Assembly: GCA_963971425.1 (NCBI GenBank)
Contig: OZ020517.1
Location: 4,156,501 to 4,220,500 of the forward strand
DNA from: Bryoerythrophyllum caledonicum
Lineage: Eukaryota > Streptophyta > Bryopsida > Pottiales > Pottiaceae
Length of the DNA stretch: 64,000 nucleotides
Direction of reading: 5' to 3'
Shown: piece after piece, positions 1 through 10,989 of the stretch
Numbering within the stretch: position 1 is the first letter of the stretch
Layout: every line of letters starts with the position of its first letter
The notes under the pieces: generated by a model
The model's database searches: none
What the model was told of the DNA's origin: nothing
Seen by the model: the letters and a program-made list of their open reading frames with translations, nothing else
Made by a program: the position numbers and the translations under genes

Positions 1-437
1 CGGTTTAGAAATCCTACGACTATCCGCTCCTAGGGGCAAATGAGATCGCTTGTTGTGAACCCGTCCTTTGGGTCAACGTGACGGGTGAACTCCCCGTCAA
101 CAAATTCATCATTTTTCTCTGACACCTTCACTTCTTCGTCCGGAAAGCCATACGTGCGCTTCCACTCCGCCGCTGTCCAACTCTCTGGGTGAGCTCAAAG
201 ACTACCGTCGTACTGGTTGTCGGGCGCTCCTATCAATTCCGTCACCAGACCTTCCTCCTTCGTGCTCCATGCCACCTCCATGAGTCCGGAGCAACCCATC
301 TTGTCGAGGTAGTGGTACAAGGTGTGCACGTCCTTGTCATCGGTTAGGTACTCCGGAGTCACCCTCACAATTGGTGGCCCTCCGGCGGTTGTGTTCTTCA
401 CCTTCCCCAATCTTCCGGCTCGCTCTCCTCCAGCCAT
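1..437 (-). mobile_element. gag-like ORF fragment at left edge (fossil)
   Basis: On the minus strand a reading frame opens near 437 and its homology runs to base 1. It contains the pattern W-T-A-A-E-W followed by Y-G-F-P. The gag-like proteins of elements A, C and B/D have the corresponding W-x-x-x-x-W and V-Y-x-F-P in the same order and spacing. I read it as the N-terminal part of the same broad protein family in a different, more diverged element that continues to the left. It is broken at a few points. No terminal repeat is visible. Confidence 0.5.
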
Positions 438-954
438 GGCAGTCCCTCAACCTTTCTTCTCTCCGGTCACACCTGCAAGCACTTACCTCACAGAAGCACT
501 CGTACTACAAATTGCTATCGGATGCTAAAAAACAAACGGAAACTAGGAGGAGCAGAAAACAAGAGAGAGACAGAGAGAGCAAAAACGACAACTGTGAAGA
601 GTTCTTGTTTCTGCCCCTTTTATAATGGGCACGACGTACGGTATCCCATAACGGCTCTGGTGTCGCTTCGGAAACCCCATGATCACGTTTCCGATTTCTG
701 GATATCTTCCGCGATACTCTGAACATTTTCTAGCTATCCGGACGTCTTCTTATTGGAAAGCTGTTGAAGACAACAACGTTTAACGACTCTATTCAAGCAC
801 ATAATCTTTATTTCTTATTTCCTACCTAGTTGTACTAGTCTGCGCCGTTCTTATCACTAATTTTTTTCAATTTTTCTTTAATTACCGGATTTTGAAGGTT
901 ACATCTAGAACCTTGTGGGAAGGAATTCCCACAAGTTCTATAATTCTTAATCAT

Positions 955-1113
955 GATATGGTTTTTCTGGAATGTTCATGTAATGTGTGCGTAAATCTGA
1001 ACTTCAAATTTCATAACCTAGTTCCTCACGGATTTCATGCGAATTGAGATTGAACACCTCGAGAGTCCCAGTTTGGGTCTCGTGGGCTCCAAAGGATCAA
1101 CCTTTAAGTGACC
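955..1113 (+). repeat. diverged direct repeat, copy 1
   Basis: This roughly 150-bp block recurs at 1992-2136, about 1.04 kb away in the same orientation. Shared tracts include ATGTAATGTGTGC, TTCAAATTTCA and GTGGGCTCCAAA. Identity by eye is about 75 percent. Confidence 0.6.
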
Positions 1114-1991
1114 ATGCAACCATTTCACATGAAATCCATGAAGAATTATACTGTGAACTCTAAAGTTCATATTTATTTGGATAATATATGCACACTTTTC
1201 AAAAGTTGGATCATAGTTTGGAGCATAAGAACTCTTGGGACATTTCAAATACATTGCCAAGTACACCAAACACATTCAAATACAATGAGTACCTACAAGT
1301 ATAATGCCACATACATGAAAAATGGTTTGGGTCTTGAACTTTGATTGCATTTTGCCTCTAAAAGACTCTCCAATGTTTTGTGAATGTTGATATCTCAATT
1401 CACATATATAATTCTCTTCTTATGATTTGTATAAGATTTGGAACACCTTTGTAAACAATCAAGTAGGCAATAGATGAAAAATCTTCAAATTCATTCAAAA
1501 AAGGTTGACTTCCCGTCTCATATATCAATGCCAAGCTATCAACACACTGCAAGCCTGAACCTCATCCACTCTTTTAGTGAATTTTTTTTTTCGGATTCTA
1601 CTGATTGGTATAGTAGTATATCCTCAAAATTCCACAATAATCACCATTGATATACATTGACTTCAAACACTATAATTTGATACATCAACCATTGGAAGTT
1701 GTGCATATTTGACTCATAGTTAAGTTTGTGGGTTAATCCTTTGGCGCCGAGTGCATGTTTCTACAAAATCAAGATATGTGTTGATTTTCTTCTTCAAACT
1801 AACCTTGATGATAATATAATGCCTAATTTTTTACTTTTGTCTGCTTGATTGTATACAAAATTGTTCCAAAATTATTCGAATGTGTATGAAATAATATGTA
1901 ATATGTGGCATGGTGTTTATAAATATTCATTGATTTGATGTATTTTGCGATGTATTCCTAACTTTTCTATGAAGACATAACTCTAGATTGT

Positions 1992-2136
1992 GATATGATT
2001 CTTCCATAATGTAAATGTAATGTGTGCACAAATTTGAAATTCAAATTTCACAAACTAGTTTCTTAGGAATTTCATTCAAATTGAGATTTAACACAATGAT
2101 CACAATTGGGTCTTGTGGGCTCCAAAAGGATACCAC
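1992..2136 (+). repeat. diverged direct repeat, copy 2
   Basis: Second copy of the block at 955-1113. It stops where the LINE 3' tail begins, which fits insertion of the LINE into the second repeat unit. Confidence 0.6.
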
Positions 2137-2391
2137 TTACATAATAATAATAAGAACACCGGTCACCCATGGGTGGCCTGCGTGAATAAAGTGTGTGTTC
2201 GTACCATCATCACTCAAAAGCCCACTGGACAAAGGAGTGAAGCATGGAATTACTTCCCCTTTCGAGGGTAGACACTATAGAAACCATCAAGGCAAAAAGG
2301 GCCAATTCAACGAATTAAATCCACAACTGAAGATAGTTTGTTAATGTTTTGTGTTTTAAATAAATGATGGCATTCATTGCCTCTGTTTTGC

Positions 2392-3261
2392 TTAGGTGGT
2401 GTCCGGGTCAAGGAGAGGTTGGTTGTTTTCTATTCTGCGTTTATGCAGAAGGATGGACATGGCATGTTGGATGGCGATAGTGTTGATATCTCTGAAAGTG
2501 TTTCTGATGTGGGTCTCTGGTATTTTGAATTTTTTTGAGATGACGTTCATGGAGGGGGTGTGCGTGGTAGCTCTAGCACTGGCAGTAATTACAATGAGTG
2601 GGTCGACCTTCCATCCGAGTGTTTGTATTTCTTGTATGAGTGGTAGATATTTATTTGTTTTTTGTGCAATCGTATCTGGCGAGAAGCGGTCGTTGCAATA
2701 TGTAAATTCTATAAATTGAATGGTGATGTCTGGGTTTGGTAATTCTGGTGGGGGATTTTTGTATGGTATGCCTCAAATACATAGCAAGTCTGGTTTGAGT
2801 CTGGCATTGCAGTGACATCTTTGTGTATTACATGTGCATTGTAGGAGCCATGGGGGGACTGTGTTTTTTGGGGGATTGTTTTGTAAGGTGCCAACGTTCA
2901 TATATGTGAGGCATCTAGTCTGATTTTGTGAGACTAGTAGTTTTCTGATTTCCCAAAGTGCCTTGTTATGTCTTTTTATGCGTAATGAGTGTATATGGTT
3001 TTGTTTGCATTTAAGCAGTATGTGGAGCCATGTGTCATGGTTTGTGGAGTTGTATATGGGGCATGTTGTGGAGGAAAATCTTTCTCTTCCAAAGAATAGT
3101 TGTTTACGGAGGTTACCCATATATTGCCTGGTTTGGAATTTTAAGATACATGTTTTTTGTGGATCTGTGATGCGGGGATTTTTCCAAAAGGCATTAGAAA
3201 GTTGGTTGTCAATGTCCGGGTTATTTGTCCATTTATCTATGTTGGGGAAGTTTTCTGCCAA
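2392..3261 (-). CDS. LINE ORF2 C-terminus: zinc finger and restriction-like endonuclease
   Basis: Translation gives C-P-x-x-N-S-T-N-H-D-T-W-L-H-I-L-L-K-C, then K-R-H-N-K, then L-K-P-D-L-L, then I-E-F-T-Y-C-N-D-R and K-x-N-K-Y. This order (CCHC-like finger, RHN, KPD, acidic-plus-T strand, K-x2-K-Y) matches the restriction-like endonuclease of R2-type retrotransposons, in which the PD and following acidic residues are catalytic. The frame ends at a TAA at 2392-2394. One internal TGA near 2771, probably a former CGA, interrupts it between KPDLLCI and GIPYKNP. The second cysteine of the finger is replaced by tyrosine. This is the 3'-most coding part of the LINE. Confidence 0.8.
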
Positions 3262-3486
3262 TTCTTTTTAAGTTGTTGTACAGGTCATGTTTTTAAAGAT
3301 ATTTTGATAGAAATCTAATGGGGCCTTTATCCGGAGTGTCACCCATTGATGGCCATTCTTTTCGTTGGAAGTAGTAGGGGGTTGTGTATGCATGCTCAAA
3401 CGGATGTCTAGCATCTTTGTGATTTTATTTCTCGTGACCCATTTTGGCTAGTTTATCGGCCTCTTCATTTTCCATGATGTTAATGT

Positions 3487-3870
3487 GTGCTCCTACCTTG
3501 TGGAAGCTAATAGGATGTGATCTTGTTTGAAGCATTTATACCATGGATTGGAGGGTGGCATTATCCAGGTGATTGTTGTGTGAGGTAGGGTGGTGTATTT
3601 GTGTGTTTAGAAGATATAGAACATTTATGCAGTCCGTGAATATGTGGGCAGGTTTGTTAGGGTATTCATTGTTTAGTATTTGTAGTGTTTTGTGCACAGC
3701 TATTAGTCCTGCTCTGAAAATATTTTGCAGTCCATTAAGTCGTTTGGCTTTATTGATTGCTTTTTGGCCATTATATATTCCATATCCTGCAGTTTCTCGG
3801 GTCCAGTGTCCAATTACTTCCATGGGTTCTTTAAATGAACCATCCGTGTAGTAACAATATACAAGGTTAA
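3487..3870 (-). CDS. LINE ORF2: RNase H domain, degenerate
   Basis: The translation contains C-Y-Y-T-D-G-S-F (first catalytic Asp, near 3835-3860), then a helix R-A-G-L-I-A-V-H, then A-H-I-F-T-D-C. In RNase H1-like domains these positions are normally TDGS, AEL and TDS. Here the helix Glu is Gly, so the active site is probably lost. The fold would remove the RNA strand of the cDNA hybrid during retrotransposition. A stop follows L-Q-S-M-V near 3536. Confidence 0.75.
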
Positions 3871-4319
3871 ATTTAAGAGGGATTTTTGCATTGTAGTCTA
3901 GGAGTGGTGGTGTGTGGGATAGGGGTGTGTTTTGAAGATTTGGAATTTGAAGTTTTGACCAAGTTTTGTTGCGGTTGACAAGTGTGTCTTTGGGGGTTGG
4001 CAGGGCAATGCATGTATATAATTTTTGGATGTTGAGTTGTGTGGTTATTGTTTTGAGTTGGTCAAGGTTTGTTTGGTGACCTACGTTGGTTTCTTGGTGG
4101 TGTATACAGAGGATTTGTAGGGTGGATTGTTCAATTCTTGGTTTGTTGAGTTTAGGGGCTATTGTTGGTTCTGTGTATGTAATGGTGTTTGCGTCAAATA
4201 GACATATAATGTGGGAGTCTTGGAAAGGGCCTTTGTGGGGGTTTGTATTCTCATACCTGTCTTCATCTGGTAAAACAAGGTATGTTATGTTTGAAGGGTT
4301 TTCTTTAGCGACAAGGCGG

Positions 4320-5417
4320 GCCTAGTAAATAGCTTGGTGTGTTTCTTCTATGTTGTGTGGGTGTGCATATCCGACACCTGCCCATTTGAAGTCGAAGGCT
4401 TTCTCTAGTGAGCCAAAGATTTTATCTCTGATAAATGGGGAGAAAATTTTGTTTATTGTGGTGGAGCACATAACTGGGGAGGAGAAGTAGGAGTGTTGTA
4501 TGTTATGTGATGTAGTGAAAGTATCAAGTATGTCTGTTGGAAGTGTAAAATGTGCTCTTTTTAGGGGGTTTGTTTTTGGGATTTTATGTCTATATCTTTG
4601 GTATAGCCATACGACTTCTATTTCAAAGGGTTGAGTCGTGGGTTCAAGGTTGTTTGGAATGCATAGTGCATTTTGATATTGTTTCCATAGCCATTCGAGT
4701 CGTTTGGTTGGTATGGTTATGATGTGTTTGCCATTATATTCATATATGTGAGCGTCATTTTCTTGGATTTGTATGGTAGGTGTGTTTAAGTCAATATCTT
4801 TATGTGGATTACATTCCTTAATGGAGATGTGGGCTAGAGGTATTTGTGTGGGGTGATATAAATCTTGTATCTCTGATTTGTGTTTGGGGTTGGTGCGCAT
4901 TGAATATGTTTTTCCAAATATCGTTGGATCGTTCTCTGTAGTATTTTTTGAGGCATTTAAGTTGATGTGAGGTAATGGTGTGATTTTGCCAAGGAAATAA
5001 ATACCTCTGGGTTTGCCATTTGTTGTACTTTTGGTCTTGTATTTTCCATTGACAATGGTATGTTGTTATTTCTATAGGTATGTCATTGGTATCGTTTTGT
5101 ATTCTATGTTTGTGGCCTATGATTGCATGTATCGGATATGTGAGTGGGTTTTTTGTTATATATTTTGGTGGTGGAGGGTAGTGGGATGTGTTGAGTGGTG
5201 GAGGTTGTATGGGTGGGGGGGTTATGTTTGGTGGTATATTGTTATTTTCGCAGGAGTATATGTTTTTTAGTGTTAGGGGGTTTGGATGGGTGTTACAAGG
5301 TTGTGGGCATGTCGGCTGACATTCTGGGTGGCAGAATAGTTGTTTTTCTAGGTTTAGAGCACTTTTAATTAGTCTTGTTGGTTTGGAATGGTAGAGGGTG
5401 AATTCTTCCATATTCAT
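4320..5417 (-). CDS. LINE ORF2: uncharacterised segment between RT and RNase H
   Basis: Two overlapping minus-strand frames (4818-5417 and 4322-4900) cover a segment between RT and RNase H. The first has a Cys cluster (C-H-P-E-C-x3-C-P-Q-P-C) and a proline-rich stretch. The second contains F-G-S-L-E-K-A-F-D-F-K-W and G-Y-A-H-P-H-N, and it continues past the stop at 4322 towards the RNase H. I do not recognise a known domain. The overlap indicates a frame change. It may be a structural linker or a captured domain. Confidence 0.5.
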
Positions 5418-5853
5418 GAGCTTGGAGCCGCATGGCGTTGTAATTTGTCTTAGGTTGTGATGTTCTGAGTAAAGAGTTTTTGGAGTAACTTTTGTGACGT
5501 TTGTTCAGTTTGATGTCGTAATGTGGTGGCTTCTTGTAGCCATATTGTTTCGAGTGGTGCAGGTTCTGTTAGGAAGTTTTCTAGTGTGCGTTTGAGGTGT
5601 AATTTGCCTTCTGTTTTGAGGAGAAAAAAAGTTCTTGAGATTGGTGATCTTTGGCAGTTTGAGCTTTTGAATTTGGATAGGTGTTCTGCCCCTCCATATT
5701 TGGCTAGGATGTAGTGTACTAGCCCTTTATAAATTCTGTCTAGTCTGCCTTTATCATTTAGGGCATTTAGTAGTTGTTCTCATATACATCTTAAATAGTT
5801 TGTTTTAAACAAGAAGGCCTCAAGGCCAAACATGTCATGGGGGAGTTGTGTGA

Positions 5854-7492
5854 CTATATTTGCTGTACATTTTGGAAGGTTACATGTTTTTTTTGTGTAG
5901 CTATTATTCTTTTGTCTAGTTTTTTAATCATGGGCATGGAATATGGTACTGTGTAGAAGCTATAAGAAACTCTTGGCCGTATGACCGTATCTACCATGTT
6001 GATTTTTTGTGTCATTGTGGCTGGGCTTTGTAATAAGTCTTTACATTGTTTGTTTAGTTTTGCAAACGTGACATGTGTTTGTATGTGCCATTTTAGTGAT
6101 GGGACTACATTGATTCCGAGATATACGTATGCCTCATTTTGATGTAGGATAGGGATAAGTTGGTTTCTACAATTAATGTTTGCGTTTCGAATTTTTGTCT
6201 TAAATGTATCTGGGTTAGTTTTTACTTTGTTTGGGCAACCTGTGATTGCACATTTCTGAACCCCAATGTCCATTCCTGACCAATTGCAGAATCTATCAAT
6301 CTTGTCGATTTGTGTTTGGATAGCTGTTATTTTCCCTGAGATGATTGCTAGAGCATCCGCATGGGCGGCCAAATTTATTGTGATTTTGGATGTTCCGAAA
6401 GTGTAACCATTGTTACTTCTTTGTAGCCATCTTAGTAGAGGTTCTAGAAATATAATAAATAAATAAGGACTAAGTGTGTCTCCTTGTATTGTACCTCTTT
6501 GGATTGGTATCAGGTGCGTTTTTCCAAAGTTTTCTCCTATGTACATGGTAGTTGATTGTGCGTATATGTTACCTATCAGTGTTACTGCATCTTTGGGATA
6601 TCCGAGATCTCTCATGATGGCCAGTAGGCATGCGTGTCTGATAAAACCGAATGCGTTTTTGAAGTCTACATATAAGATGTATATATCTTGGTTGGTGAAT
6701 TTTGCGTCTTCCAATGCACGGATGAGAGTTTGTATTTGTCTTGATTACTACGTTCTGCCCTAAAGCCTTCTTGGCTGTCATGTAGTATATTGTGCATTTC
6801 CCCGCATGATGATAGTATGGTAGTGAGAGTACTTGTAAATAGTTTATAGATAGTATTGGCTAGGGCAATGGGTCTATGATTAGTTAGTATGTAAGGGTCA
6901 CCTTTTTTATCTAAAAGAATGGTTAAACTGGTTTTCCAGAGTTCTGGGATTTGCTTTTGTTTGTAGCAGTGTAAAAAGAAAAGGTGTAAGAGTTTGTGGA
7001 AGCGTTTCGGCATATTTTTGAGGATTGAGTTTGGAATTCTATCTGAACCTGGGGCTTTGTTGCTACTTAGATTTTTGAGACATTGTTCATATGTTTCTTT
7101 TCTGAAGTATGTGTGTAGGGGTGTGTCCAGGTTCCCTCTTTTTTCTATGACAAATCCGTCTAGGTCATGCCATGGGTATTGTTTAGCATTGCAGGTGCAT
7201 GTTGGGGGATGTTTGGTTTGGTACTTGCAGGGGGGATGGTGGGTTTATTGATTTGTGACTATTGGAGGTATATTTCGTTTGCAATGTCTGTCGGGTTGGT
7301 CAGGATGTTTCCATGTTGGTCTAAGATGCAGTCTAGGGTTTGCGGGTTGTTATTGCTTCTAAAAACTTTTTGATTTATCTTTTTGGGGCTTTTGTTGTAT
7401 AGTTGTCTGTATTTTGAGATAGCTTTTTTGATGCAACTGAGGTTGTATTTTGTGGTAATTTTTTGTGCCATCTTTTTTGCGGTTTTGGCCAA
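5854..7492 (-). CDS. LINE ORF2: reverse transcriptase, degenerate
   Basis: RT motifs appear in order. First come S-S-N-K-A-P-G-S-D-R-I-P and K-K-G-D-P with N-H-R-P-I-A-L. Then S-Q-E-G-F-R, I-L-Y-V-D-F-K-N-A-F (first catalytic Asp), R-G-T-I-Q-G-D-T-L-S-P, and finally A-H-A-D-A-L-A where Y-A-D-D-L is expected (6345-6375). Loss of the second Asp of the YxDD box means this copy cannot polymerise. The domain is split over at least three frames (7259-7492, 6666-7013, 5854-6714), so there are frame changes too. This is the typical non-LTR RT order including the R-G-x-x-Q-G-D box. Confidence 0.85.
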
Positions 7493-7526
7493 TTGGGCTA
7501 TTGTGGAGATCCAATTGTCGAGGAGA

Positions 7527-7913
7527 TTATCGTATGTGGGTGGGTATGGGATGTTTGGGTTTTTGTGGTTTTGTATATTGTTTAGGATTGGGTGCGTTCG
7601 TCAGAATGGGTTTGTTTTTTTTGATGCGTATGAGTTTTCTGATGGTGTGGTATGTAGTAAAGTGATGTTTCCATGGTTTTGTTAGTTTTCTGGGTAGGTA
7701 TCCTCCTTGTTGTGCAGTTCCTAGACTTAGGTATGGTAGTGGGTGTGTTTGACATGTAAGTTCAGTTGTGAGTGAGATTTCTTGAGTTAGTTTGTCTAAG
7801 GTATCACATGCGTCAGACCATTGGGTTTGGGAGAGGTTGTTGTTGTTTGTTAGGATTTGTGTGAGTTGGTCTATGGTGTTTGAGTTTTTTTTCGAAGAAT
7901 GATGTGTGGAATG
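7527..7913 (-). CDS. LINE ORF2: linker between APE and RT
   Basis: This open minus-strand frame has no recognisable motif and is rich in Thr, Gln and Lys. It sits between the endonuclease and RT. Its upstream end is cut by the element at 7914-10092; beyond that insertion the endonuclease C-terminus follows. Confidence 0.55.
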   Translation of the reverse strand, partial: HSTHHSSKKNSNTIDQLTQILTNNNNLSQTQWSDACDTLDKLTQEISLTTELTCQTHPLPYLSLGTAQQGGYLPRKLTKPWKHHFTTYHTIRKLIRIKKNKPILTNAPNPKQYTKPQKPKHPIPTHIR

Positions 7914-10092
7914 TGTGAGCCGCAAAAACGGCTCATGGTGACGATTGGACCATGCATCGTGTCCATTAAGGTTAACAAGTAGTGGAAATGGGTTATTCCA
8001 TTGGTTAGCTCATGGTTCTTGATCGAAATGGCAAAATTGCCTTTCCATGCGCTAATTCTTTAATTAGGAGCCACATTGTGGCAACCAAGAATTTTATGAA
8101 GTTAACCAAAAAAATAAATAGAAAGGAAAAAATAAAGAAAAGGTCAGAAAAAACAAAAACAATAGAAAAGGAGTAGAAATCGAAGTGGTGGAGAAGAATT
8201 TACCTCCTACTGAATCGGGGACCGCCATTGGCCTCGGTGAGGAAATCACGGGGAAAATTAGGAGAAGAAGAAGAATGATGGGAGGAGAAAAGAGAAGAAT
8301 GAGGCCTAAAAAGCCATAAAAAAATAAGTAAAAAGGATCCAAAAAGAAGTGGGGAAAAACCCTCACCATCACTTGGTAAATTAATCCTAACCTTAAGCAA
8401 GGGGAATTCAATTTAGGTAGATTAGTTAGATTTAGCATCCTTGAATTTAGCTTAATAGCTCACTTATTGGAGATCATGCACACACATGTCACATGGGGTT
8501 AAAGTATGAGATTTAGATATTCCTTGGTTAGTGGGACACCCACTTTTGTTAAATGCAAGGGTGGCACGGAGACAAGTAGTCATAGGTTAATAGGTTTTTT
8601 TTATTAAAGAGGTCATTATAGAAGAAGGCAAAGGCGGCGGGGAACATCCTTGGGAACGCAAGGAGAGCAAGGGCTTGGGGGTAACCCGCTGGAGAAGCTC
8701 ATTTGTGTGTGTGTGCAAGTCGAGAGAATGGAAAAAAGAGAGGGACTGAGGAATTGAAGAGAGAGCCGGAAGCCCTGGCCACGAGAGGAAGTGAATTAAG
8801 TTAGAGCACAAGGATCGCAAGAGGGCGAGTACGAGCTGAGGATCACAAGCACGAAGACCACAAGAGGGCCAGCACGAGCTGGATCACAAGAGGGCGAGCA
8901 CGAGTTGAGGATCACAAGCACGAAGACCACAAGAGGGCGAGCACGAGCTAGATCACAAGAGGGCGGGCACGAGCTGGATCGCAAGAGGGCGAGCACGAGT
9001 TGAGGATCACAAGCACGAAGACCACAAGAGGGCGAGCACAAGCTGGATCACAAGAGGGCGAGCACGAGCTGAGGATCACAAGCACGAAGACCACAAGAGG
9101 GCGAGCACGAGCTGGATGACAAGAGCGAAGACCGTAAGAGGGCGAGCACGAGTTGGGGATCACAAGCACGAAGACCACAAGAGGGCGAGCACGAGCTGGA
9201 TCACAAGAGGGCGAGCACGAGCTGGATCACAAGAGGGCAAGCACGAGCTGGATCACAAGAACGAAGACCAAGGACGGAGGGTGAATCGAGCTGAATCAGG
9301 GAGCCTCTCCTCTCCCTCAGATTAGTAATCAATTCCTTGTGCATGAAGGGAACCCTAATTTCACTAGTTATAACAATCGCGCGGAAGCGCTGTCCAAATC
9401 GCACTAGGATTAGGGTTTGCTATCAACTCAACCAAACAATCGGTTTAATCTACAATAGTAAGTGAACGCAGCTGGAGGCTCATGCATGGTATAGTGTTTG
9501 AGTAGGACTACTTGTGTGAATGCATGTGGTATACACGTGAATGTGTGGTGCACGATTTTGAATAAACATGTACGTTAAGTGTGCACTGCTGGTCGTTGGC
9601 TGTGAGTCCAGGATTGAGTCAAACGGTTAATTGAAGGCTGCCATCGTGTTAAGCAAGAAAAACTAGTATGAATGCATAAAACAAACATAGAAAACGGAGT
9701 CACAACCACGAAGATAATGAAGAATTAAACTCTGGGTATAGAAAAAAGGAAGCCTGCCTGCTGGCCGCTGCTGTCAGGGTCGCACTTAGGTCTGGAATTG
9801 GTTGCTGAGGTTCTAATCAAGTTCACAAGGTTGAACTGAATTCTAAGCTTTAAAACGTTGAAAACAGAGCCTTAAGGTGGAACTTATGCTTGTTTAAAGG
9901 TAGGGTTCAATTTAAGGCTGAACTCAGCCATCATAGCACTAATCAGTAATGAACCCTCTTAAGTAACCACACTATGGGTCACCGTGCTTGTATGGATGGT
10001 CGGATGATGTTTGAACAAGGGGCTGTATCCCACACTTAGGGTCTTGTGTTCAAGATAAGCCACCTGTTAGGAGGCGTTTTATTTGGCTCACA
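7914..10092. mobile_element. solo-LTR-like element, copy 1 (fossil)
   Basis: The element begins TGTGAGCC and ends GGCTCACA and is flanked by GAATG (7909-7913) and AAATG (10093-10097), a 5-bp duplication with one mismatch. It interrupts LINE ORF2. A relative with the same ends and similar subterminal sequence lies at 59634-62440. TG...CA ends, a 5-bp duplication and no pol genes fit a solo LTR about 2.2 kb long; a non-autonomous element is the alternative. It holds a minisatellite at 8820-9260. Confidence 0.65.
8820..9260 (+). repeat. minisatellite, about 26-bp unit
   Basis: Tandem units built on GAGGGCGAGCACGAGCTG followed by GATCACAA, with some longer variants containing CACAAGCACGAAGACC. 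Open frames across the block are by-products of the repeat. Confidence 0.85.
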
Positions 10093-10960
10093 AAATGCTT
10101 CTATGTTTTCTGAGGGGATCGGATTGAGAATTCTTTTTGTGAGGCTTGTTGGTTTTTCTGGGGTTCTGTTAATTAGTGTGTTGTGTGGGATGTGGAGTAG
10201 GATGGGGAAGTGGTCAGAGTTTAGATTGTTTTCGATATCAGTGGTGGATGTAAACTGATGTTGTGGTTTGTTGGTGTAGAAACCATCAATTAAGCTTGTT
10301 TCTGTGTAGTTATGTCCCCCTTGTCTAGAGAAGTTTGAATTTGTTGGGATGTATGTGAGTTGTAGTCGGTTGGTAAAGTTTCTCCATTTGTAGTCTTGAG
10401 TCTGCAGAGGGGTGAGGTTATTGTTTTGCGTCTACCAATTAGGGCAACATCCCTATTGAAATCCCATGTTAGGATTTGTGTATGATTTGGGTGGTTTTGT
10501 ATAAGGTTTGTAATTTTATTGTATATTTCTGGAATGAGAGCAAGGTCATCTTGGTGTGATGGCATGTATAGATGTATGATAAGCCAATGTTGGAGTAGAT
10601 TGTTGGTAATTTCTATTGTTTGTAGGTAAGGGGATATGTTGAAGGGAGTTGGAAGTTTTGTAATATTTCGCGGGAATGTGTATTTTTTGTTTATAAGAGT
10701 GAGGAGTCCTCCTCTGATATTTAGGTTTTTTCTTTGTTGTGCACATCTAGTAATGTTATGAATATTGTTGAAGATTAATTTAAATTCTGGAAATAATTTT
10801 TTGATATATTTTGTGGATTTCGTAGCAACTATTTCTTGGATGCATATAATTCCTGGTGTGGTTTGAAAGTTGTTTATTAGATTTTGGATGCTCGGGAGTG
10901 TGCTATTTAGTGAGGCTGCATTCCAAGTGATAAGATTTGTGTTGTTTTGGTTATTGTTTA
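10093..10960 (-). CDS. LINE ORF2: AP-type endonuclease
   Basis: Minus-strand translation gives L-I-T-W-N-A-A-S-L-N near 10940, I-I-C-I-Q-E, H-L-Y-M-P-S-H, W-D-F-N-R-D-V, and S-D-H-F-P-I-L-L near 10177-10211. These match the N, QE, YxP, GDFN and SDH boxes of the exonuclease-endonuclease-phosphatase fold used by APE-type LINEs to nick the target; GDFN has become WDFN. The domain is spread over several short frames. Its C-terminal end meets the insertion at 10092. Confidence 0.8.
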
Positions 10961-10989
10961 TTGGGCGTGGTTGAGGGGAGATATAATTG

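Larger units (their letters stand above)
438..2136. other. AT-rich DNA left of the LINE, no gene seen
   Basis: I see no convincing coding region; the open frames are short and biased by AT-rich composition. The stretch holds two copies of a diverged direct repeat (listed separately) and ends where the LINE's 3' tail begins. Confidence 0.5.
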
